From the NCBI GenBank assembly GCA_026386835.1, contig JAPLMV010000160.1:1-6517 (forward strand): a DNA stretch of 6,517 nucleotides. The letters run 5' to 3'. The position numbers were made by a program, and so were the translations under genes. This document shows positions 5,565 through 6,517 of the stretch, piece by piece. The notes beneath the pieces were generated by a model. The model worked only from the letters and a program-made list of their open reading frames with translations, searched no databases and was not told the DNA's origin. Within the stretch, counting starts at the first letter, position 1. Each line of letters begins with the position of its first letter. Source of the stretch: Planctomycetota bacterium (lineage in GTDB: Bacteria; Planctomycetota; Phycisphaerae; Sedimentisphaerales; Anaerobacaceae).

Positions 5565-5590
5565 ACTAAAGTTTATAACTAAAGTTCATA
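5565..5590 (+). repeat. 13-bp tandem direct repeat in the divergent control region
   Basis: ACTAAAGTTTATA (5565-5577) is followed immediately by ACTAAAGTTCATA (5578-5590), 12 of 13 bases identical. The array ends 6 bp before the -35 of the FHA-gene promoter. That is a suitable place for an activator binding two adjacent sites. Function is inferred from position. Confidence 0.5.
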
Positions 5591-5596
5591 AATTAC

Positions 5597-5625
5597 TTGA
5601 CAAACCATCCAGAATTGTCAATAAT
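5597..5625 (+). promoter_or_regulatory. promoter of the FHA gene overlapped by a dyad operator-like site
   Basis: A consensus TTGACA (5597-5602), a 17-nt spacer and AATAAT (5620-5625) predict initiation near 5632 and a leader of about 34 nt. The same stretch contains a perfect inverted repeat, TTGACAA (5597-5603) and TTGTCAA (5615-5621), spaced 11 bp. The dyad covers the -35 and touches the -10, so a dimer bound there would be expected to block transcription. The operator role is inference. Confidence 0.6.
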
Positions 5626-5665
5626 ACATACAGATTTGCGATTTCAACCGTATGGAGCTAAAAAG

Positions 5666-6517
5666 ATGCAGTTGATTGTAAAACAAGGTAACCTTACCGC
5701 AAACGAATTCCGTTTCAACACGGGCCCTATTCGAATCGGAAGACAGCCGGACAGCCAGATTTTCCTCTCCGACAGAAGGGTCTCAAGAGAGCACGCCGTT
5801 ATTTTTAATACTGACGACGGAAAATGGGTCGTCGAAGACCTTGACTCATCCAGCAAAACTTACCTCAACAAGCAGGCCGTTCGAAAGTCCGAAATCAAAA
5901 CCGGCGATTTGATTCAAATATCCGACTTTACCATCGAAATCAAACTCGAAGATGGCCCCGGCATCCAGAATGCAATTCATCTCGATGATACCTTCACCAA
6001 TCTCGAGGCCTCGATTGCAACCCCGCCCCACGAAATCATAGTGAGAAAACCCGATGCCGGCCACGCGCCTGCCATGAGATTGTCCGCAAAAAGATTGACC
6101 GATTTCTCGCAGGCCACAGAAGAAATTGCCAAAGCCGACTCCCTCGACAAGCTGCTGATTACATTGCTGAATGTGATGGTGAAACAGTTTAGCGCCTTTC
6201 ACGCATGGTGTGCGTTGAGGGAACAGCCAAATGGTCCTATGACCTACCACGCGGGCAAACGCCGGGATGGCCAGCATGTCCAGCTTTCCGAAATTAAACT
6301 CCAGGACAAAATCAACCAGGTTATCGAAAAAGGCCAGTTCCTGGTCATGCCGCGAGTTGCAGCAAAGGTCGAAGCAGAGGACAGAATTCGCTCTGCATTG
6401 ATAGCTTCCATTATGCGGCAGGGCGGCTGTTATGGCGTCTTATATATTGATAACGCCATGATACACGAGCATTATGGTTTAAGCGACCTTGACTATCTGA
6501 TGTTGATTGCCATCCAC
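5666..6517 (+). CDS. FHA-GAF domain signalling protein, N-terminal part only
   Basis: The frame stays open for 284 codons to the window end, so the C-terminus and output domain are unseen. The start follows GGAG (5654-5657) with an 8-nt spacer. Residues 1-95 form an FHA phosphothreonine-binding domain: GR at 25-26, S-x-x-H at 40-43, and DLDSSSKTYLN at 58-68, which aligns with the usual D-L-x-S-x-N-G-T-x-x-N but has S63-K64 in place of Asn-Gly. A linker (96-145) precedes a GAF-like sensor from about 150 onward, ending GGCYGVLYIDN (253-263) and LSDLDYLMLIAIH. FHA-GAF proteins often continue into a kinase, phosphatase, cyclase or sigma54-activator domain; which one applies cannot be told. It is divergent from trxA across a 207-bp control region. 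There is no signal peptide, so it is probably cytoplasmic. Confidence 0.88.
   Translation, partial: MQLIVKQGNLTANEFRFNTGPIRIGRQPDSQIFLSDRRVSREHAVIFNTDDGKWVVEDLDSSSKTYLNKQAVRKSEIKTGDLIQISDFTIEIKLEDGPGIQNAIHLDDTFTNLEASIATPPHEIIVRKPDAGHAPAMRLSAKRLTDFSQATEEIAKADSLDKLLITLLNVMVKQFSAFHAWCALREQPNGPMTYHAGKRRDGQHVQLSEIKLQDKINQVIEKGQFLVMPRVAAKVEAEDRIRSALIASIMRQGGCYGVLYIDNAMIHEHYGLSDLDYLMLIAIH

Noticed and set aside
5565..5590. The 13-bp tandem repeat as part of a CRISPR or mobile-element end
   Set aside because: Only two short adjacent copies with no spacers, no target-site duplication and no transposase or cas gene nearby. A regulatory site is the simpler reading.
5644..6277. Minus-strand open frames of 70 and 143 codons at 5644-5856 and 5846-6277
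   Set aside because: They lie antisense to the FHA-GAF gene, whose plus-strand frame is open for 284 codons with a good RBS and clear domain motifs.

Overview
The window looks like a chromosome segment from an anaerobic planctomycete, most likely class Phycisphaerae. This is inferred from three things. A secreted protein ends in the dockerin-like tail typical of that group (G-D-L-N-x-D-x-R-V-N followed by HWLEC). PEP-CTERM sorting signals are present (IPEPVTLLLLGLG with a basic end, and a broken second copy). An NfnAB-type ferredoxin/NADP(H) oxidoreductase points to anaerobic redox metabolism. No database search was run, so the assignment rests on motif style alone.

Layout. Bases 1-1802 (+ strand) are a surface/secretome block: a possible 19-codon ORF, a 77-residue PEP-CTERM protein, a 428-residue secreted protein built from two copies of one unrecognised domain plus a single dockerin-like calcium loop, and directly after its stop an out-of-frame PEP-CTERM relic. 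Bases 1803-2311 hold an AT-rich promoter region, a roughly 100-nt leader with two hairpins, a cold-shock protein gene (GTG start) and a strong intrinsic terminator. Bases 2334-2631 hold a separately promoted gene for a single-domain RRM RNA-binding protein. On the minus strand, 5526 down to 2665 form a thioredoxin - nfnA - nfnB transcription unit with a good sigma70-type promoter (TTGACA-17-TAGAAT). Bases 5527-5665 are a divergent control region with a 13-bp tandem repeat and a perfect TTGACAA/TTGTCAA dyad. From 5666 to the window end runs an incomplete FHA-GAF signalling gene.

How the genes fit together. NfnA and NfnB should form one flavin/Fe-S complex that exchanges electrons between NADH, NADPH and ferredoxin. 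Its co-transcription with thioredoxin suggests linked control of NADPH and thiol redox state. The Csp and RRM proteins are neighbouring small RNA-binding proteins of different folds, each with its own promoter. The secreted proteins at the left have no visible functional link to the rest.

The observations most worth following are: (1) the PEP-CTERM relic after the dockerin-like protein, where removal of 17 bp between two 8-bp direct repeats would fuse the tail in frame to EPATLLLLGVGA; (2) the GNRA-loop hairpin ending one base before the csp Shine-Dalgarno; and (3) the repeat and dyad architecture of the trxA/FHA divergent promoter region. I see no mobile element, CRISPR array, tRNA or rRNA.
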